Assembly: GCA_902729315.2 (NCBI GenBank)
Contig: LR746270.1
Location: 7,883,221 to 7,947,220 of the forward strand
From: Spirodela intermedia
Lineage: Eukaryota; Streptophyta; Magnoliopsida; Alismatales; Araceae
DNA: 64,000 bases
Direction of reading: 5' to 3'
Shown: piece by piece, positions 61,055 through 64,000 of the stretch
Position numbering within the stretch: the first letter of the stretch is position 1
Layout: every line of letters begins with the position of its first letter
The notes under the pieces: model-generated
Database searches by the model: none
What the model saw: the letters and a program-made list of their open reading frames with translations, nothing else
What the model was told of the DNA's origin: nothing
Program-made: the position numbers and the translations under genes

Positions 61055-62166
61055 TCAGTGGCGGTTGACGACCCTACAGCGCCGCCTGATCTCGCCTTTA
61101 CGTCCGGTGAGCACGTCGATGGATCCCATGTGCACCATGGCGGCTGCGTACTTCTCCTGCCAGCGGTGTGGATTCTTCGTGTTGGCCGCGACCAATTTAG
61201 CCGTCCGGGAGCTGCTCCACAACGTCTGGTCGGAGGTCAACAAACCCCTCCCTTTCTTCAGGTTTCTGTAGTACTGGATATCCAGATGGTGGGGCGTCCC
61301 CAGGTCCAGGGGAACAGTGGGATCATCCCGGTCGTTTGTACGCGGACGCGGGCACCTGCTCTTCAAGAACGCCGCGAGGTCGGGATCCATGGAGGGATCC
61401 TGTTGGTGGGTGGAGTTGAACCCGTACAGCCTGCTGTTGAAGGACGAGCAGTGGGAGACGCCGATGGAATGGGCCCCGGAGAGGGTCACCATCTCGTCCA
61501 CCGACAGCCCTTTCCTCGCGAAATTCTCTTTGAGCTGCTCAGCGTTGAAGCTGGGTGGAGGAAGATTGCCCTGGATCTCAGACTCCAAAGACACCCTCCC
61601 GTCTCGCCTACCTCCCGGAAGTTCGTAAAAGAAGCCGCCAGTGAAGTAAGCGGCGTCGCGAGCTGCGAAGGCCAGGACATCGGCGCAAGATACGGTGTTG
61701 GGGCAGTGGGATTCGAGAACAGCCTTGGCTTCGTCGATCACCTCGAAACCGCGCAGGCTCGGGTTGTTCGCCGGATGCTGTCTCTCCGCGGGTTTTCCGG
61801 GGGTAGAATCCAGGAGAACCGAACCATCACATCCCTGTTTAAAAACCCAGAACGGTCCTCATGAGATCTTCAGTCCGTAATCAGTTTACGGTGTTCTTTT
61901 CCCTCTTCTGTTTAGTGGAATGAAGAAGACGGTGGGGAGGGGATGTAGCTCACCCTGACGAAGCAGTCGTGGAAGTGCATCCTGATGACCCCGGCGGCTA
62001 TCCCGCGGTTGTTGCCGACGGCCCGGCCGACGACGTTCCTGACGATTGTCTCCGCGTCGGGGCACGTCCGCTTGTAGAATCCCACTTTGAGTGAACTTGC
62101 GGATGCGCTGGGAACTAGGAGATAGAGGGAGAGCACGAGCGCCAAGCAAACACGTATGGTCTCCAT
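61055..62166 (-). CDS. Class III secretory peroxidase (peroxidase B, inverted near-copy)
   Basis: Two exons (61954-62166, 61055-61834) join in frame to 330 aa with the same exon lengths and intron position as peroxidase A. The signal peptide [20 protein letters not shown], distal Arg62/His66, proximal His193 and eight cysteines are all intact, so an active secreted peroxidase is expected. Differences from A cluster in the first 58 and last 94 residues. Of about 23 substitutions only two (V158I, I162L) fall between residues 59 and 236, and the intron there is nearly identical too. The mature protein gains basic residues at several positions (Q32K, P33R, E/K and L/R near the C-terminus), which would raise its charge relative to A. 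The TATA box is at 62341-62348. Confidence 0.96.
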
Positions 62167-62340
62167 TTGGTGTCCTCTGCCGGTGTGTCTCCGTCTTCTG
62201 CACTGGAATGCAAGCTGCTCGATTGAGGAACGACGGGGAGAGAGGGGAGGGGTGGGAGAGCAGCCGGCTGGGACAAAACCCGGAAGCTGAGTCGAATATT
62301 TCTGGTGGAGATGAGATGGCCCCCCTCAGCCGTGGTGGGA

Positions 62341-62348
62341 TATTTATA
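62341..62348 (-). promoter_or_regulatory. TATA box of peroxidase B
   Basis: On the minus strand TATAAATA lies 175 bp before the start codon. A W-box core (TTGACTT) follows at about 62370 on the plus strand. Confidence 0.65.
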
Positions 62349-62642
62349 CATGTTCCCCCCTAGTGTGTTGACTTTTTCTTATCCGTGTTTTAAATCAAGA
62401 GACGGCCAGAAGAATTGCTCTTGCTTGCTGACCGTTTCCGTTAATCTCAAAAACCGCGTCCTCTGACCACGTACTGTGTTGACAATTTAAGGTAGCGTGA
62501 ATAAACCTGGTCTTTCGACTCGGATAGAGACAGGGAGGATAGGTCGGGGTGGGACGATAAAAGGTACTAGGGCTCAGAGCGAATTCTTTGGCGTAAACTT
62601 GTTTCCGGGCGTAGACTCTCGCACGAAGTGTGAATAAGTTTA

Positions 62643-62804
62643 CCTGTCGATAAGTCGTAAATGATTAATTTATCGAGACCAGAAAATACTTGCTCGGTAG
62701 AACTGTAGATGACAGTTTATCAATCCCGCTGTATCGTTGACTTTTTCATTTCGGCATATTCCACGAGACGGACAGAGTCGCACGAGTGACGTAAATTACC
62801 CCTG
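62643..62804 (-). repeat. Single copy of the peroxidase promoter unit
   Basis: In reverse complement it carries tccgtctcgtgga, tgaaaaagtcaacgata and gtattttctggtctcga, matching the triplicated unit at 50446-50832. Confidence 0.85.
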
Positions 62805-63058
62805 AACGTAACCATCGCAAGCACACACGCTTGGATGACGCTGGTGACCAATAGCAAGGGGGAGCCGGTAGTCAAGATGACCCTCTCTCCTTCCCTCTCT
62901 GTGTGTCCTCAACCGTTAATAATAGAATTATTCTATGACTGGTGAGATCATTGGTCAATGTAGGAAGGCCGAGATAGGAAGCAGTCAGGCTCCTCTCGCA
63001 CACGTTTGAATAACCCTCAACCTCATTGTCAAACTCAAAATGTCTACCTCAAGGTGTC

Positions 63059-63066
63059 TATAAATA
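63059..63066 (+). promoter_or_regulatory. TATA box of peroxidase C
   Basis: TATAAATA lies 171 bp before the ATG at 63230. The spacing matches that of the other two peroxidase genes. Confidence 0.65.
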
Positions 63067-63229
63067 AGCTTCCATTAATTGATTAGGAGGTCACCCCACC
63101 TCTCACCTGACACCTCGTATCCCATTTCTCCGACCTCCTCCACCCTCCCTCTCCTCTTCTTCGGAAGGAACGCTCAGGAGCCGGGGAACCCAGCACGGAA
63201 GGAAGAGGCTCAAGGGGATCTGCGGAGCA

Positions 63230-64000
63230 ATGTTGCGAACCATGTGGGGATGCTGTATCGTGTTCCTACTGGTCCTCCAGGCCGCGGCTCCCACAGCTGC
63301 CTCGCATTCTCTGAAGGTGGGGTTTTACGAGAAGAGCTGCCCCCAGGCACAGAACGTCGTCAGAGACGTCGTGAGCAACGCCCTCGCCGCCAACAAGGGG
63401 ATAGGCGCGGGGCTCATCAGACTGCACTTCCACGACTGCTTCGTCAGGGTACGCCACCGTCGCTTCTCCTCCTTCGTCCGTCCTTCATTCAAAATAGCTA
63501 TCAACCGAAGACACTCCCAACAAGATAATTTCTTATATCAACCGGACTAGTAGACGTCTGACTCGCCTCCGTGATTCTGCGAACAGGGTTGTGACGCCTC
63601 CGTTCTGCTTGAAGGCAGGGACTCGGAGAGGATGCATCCGGCCAACTTGAACAGCCTGCGGGGTTTCGAGGTGGTCGAGGGGGCCAAGGATCTCCTCGAA
63701 TCGCAGTGCCCCAACACGGTGTCATGCGCCGACGTCCTGGCCTTCGCCGCCCGCGACGCCGCGGAATTATTAGGCGGTTTCCGCTACAAGGTCCCGGCTG
63801 GAAGGCGGGACGGGAGGATCTCCCGGAACTCCGACGCCGACGTCCTTCCCCCGCCCACCGATAGTGCCGAGACACTCCGCGACAGATTCGCGGAGAAGGG
63901 GTTATCGCTAGAAGACATGGTGGCGCTCTCCGGCGCACACTCTCTCGGCGTCTCCCACTGCCCGTCCTTCTCCACCAGGCTATACAACTTCAACGCCACC
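63230..64000 (+). CDS. Class III secretory peroxidase (peroxidase C, partial at right edge)
   Basis: Exon 1 is 63230-63448 and exon 2 starts at 63587 and runs off the window in frame (211 aa seen). A signal peptide (MWGCCIVFLLVLQAAAPTAA) is followed by SLKVGFYEKSCPQAQNVVRD. The distal [39 protein letters not shown] and proximal LSGAHSLGVSHC are intact. It shares the intron position and the promoter-to-ATG spacing with peroxidases A and B but is clearly more divergent, so it is an older tandem duplicate in the same cluster. The C-terminal third, including the last two disulfide cysteines, lies beyond the window. Met63230 is chosen because it is the first ATG; Met at 63242 also leaves a complete signal peptide. 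Confidence 0.94.

Larger units (their letters stand above)
60915..62810 (-). repeat. Inverted duplication, arm 2
   Basis: Reverse complement of the arm at 50446-52935, including 3' flank (tctcatttatgat), gene, promoter and one copy of the upstream unit. Confidence 0.85.

Overview
This is nuclear DNA of a flowering plant. Intron-rich genes with GT-AG junctions encode plant-specific or plant-typical proteins: a receptor-like kinase, a PTI1-like kinase, the peroxisomal anchor APEM9, an ATG8h/i-type autophagy protein and secreted class III peroxidases. They sit among AT-rich intergenic DNA, degenerate LTR retrotransposons and very abundant GA/CT microsatellites. The species cannot be named from the sequence. 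All gene models below were built by hand by joining reading frames at canonical splice sites; every complete model has a total length divisible by three and ends at a stop codon.

Layout. 0-0.15 kb (-): first coding exon of mitochondrial pyruvate dehydrogenase kinase, running off the left edge. 0.4-8.6 kb: AT-rich intergenic DNA with microsatellites, a degenerate 29-bp minisatellite and a foldback hairpin. 9.3-14.3 kb (+): receptor-like protein kinase, 512 aa. 14.8-19.35 kb (-): PTI1-like kinase, 361 aa, convergent with it and carrying HRN instead of HRD in the catalytic loop. 20.4-23.2 kb: AT-rich spacer with local tandem repeats. 23.3-27.6 kb (+): APEM9, 374 aa. 29.0-35.2 kb: decayed Ty3/gypsy element (minus orientation) with a Ty1/copia integrase fragment inside. 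35.6-37.9 kb (+): ATG8, 118 aa, ending in an exposed glycine. 38.9-43.5 kb (+): HEL2/ZNF598-type E3 ligase, 825 aa. 43.95-45.66 kb (-): thymidylate kinase with a candidate organelle presequence.

47.9-64 kb is a class III peroxidase cluster. It holds a relic (-, 48.0 kb), an intact gene (+, 51.7 kb), a 3' fragment (+, 54.0 kb), an intact inverted near-copy (-, 62.2 kb) and a more divergent gene (+, 63.2 kb) cut by the right edge. A decayed Ty1/copia element (56.3-60.8 kb) lies between the two inverted copies. The first intact copy is preceded by about 600 bp of almost pure GA repeat and a triplicated upstream unit that carries W-box cores.

Functionally the window mixes housekeeping genes (PDK, APEM9, ATG8, HEL2, thymidylate kinase) with signalling and defence-type genes (receptor-like kinase, PTI1-like kinase, peroxidases). 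Nothing links them as one pathway. The most notable points are the HRD-to-HRN change in the PTI1-like kinase, the homogenised core of the inverted peroxidase pair, the repeat expansion at one peroxidase promoter, and a candidate poison exon in APEM9.
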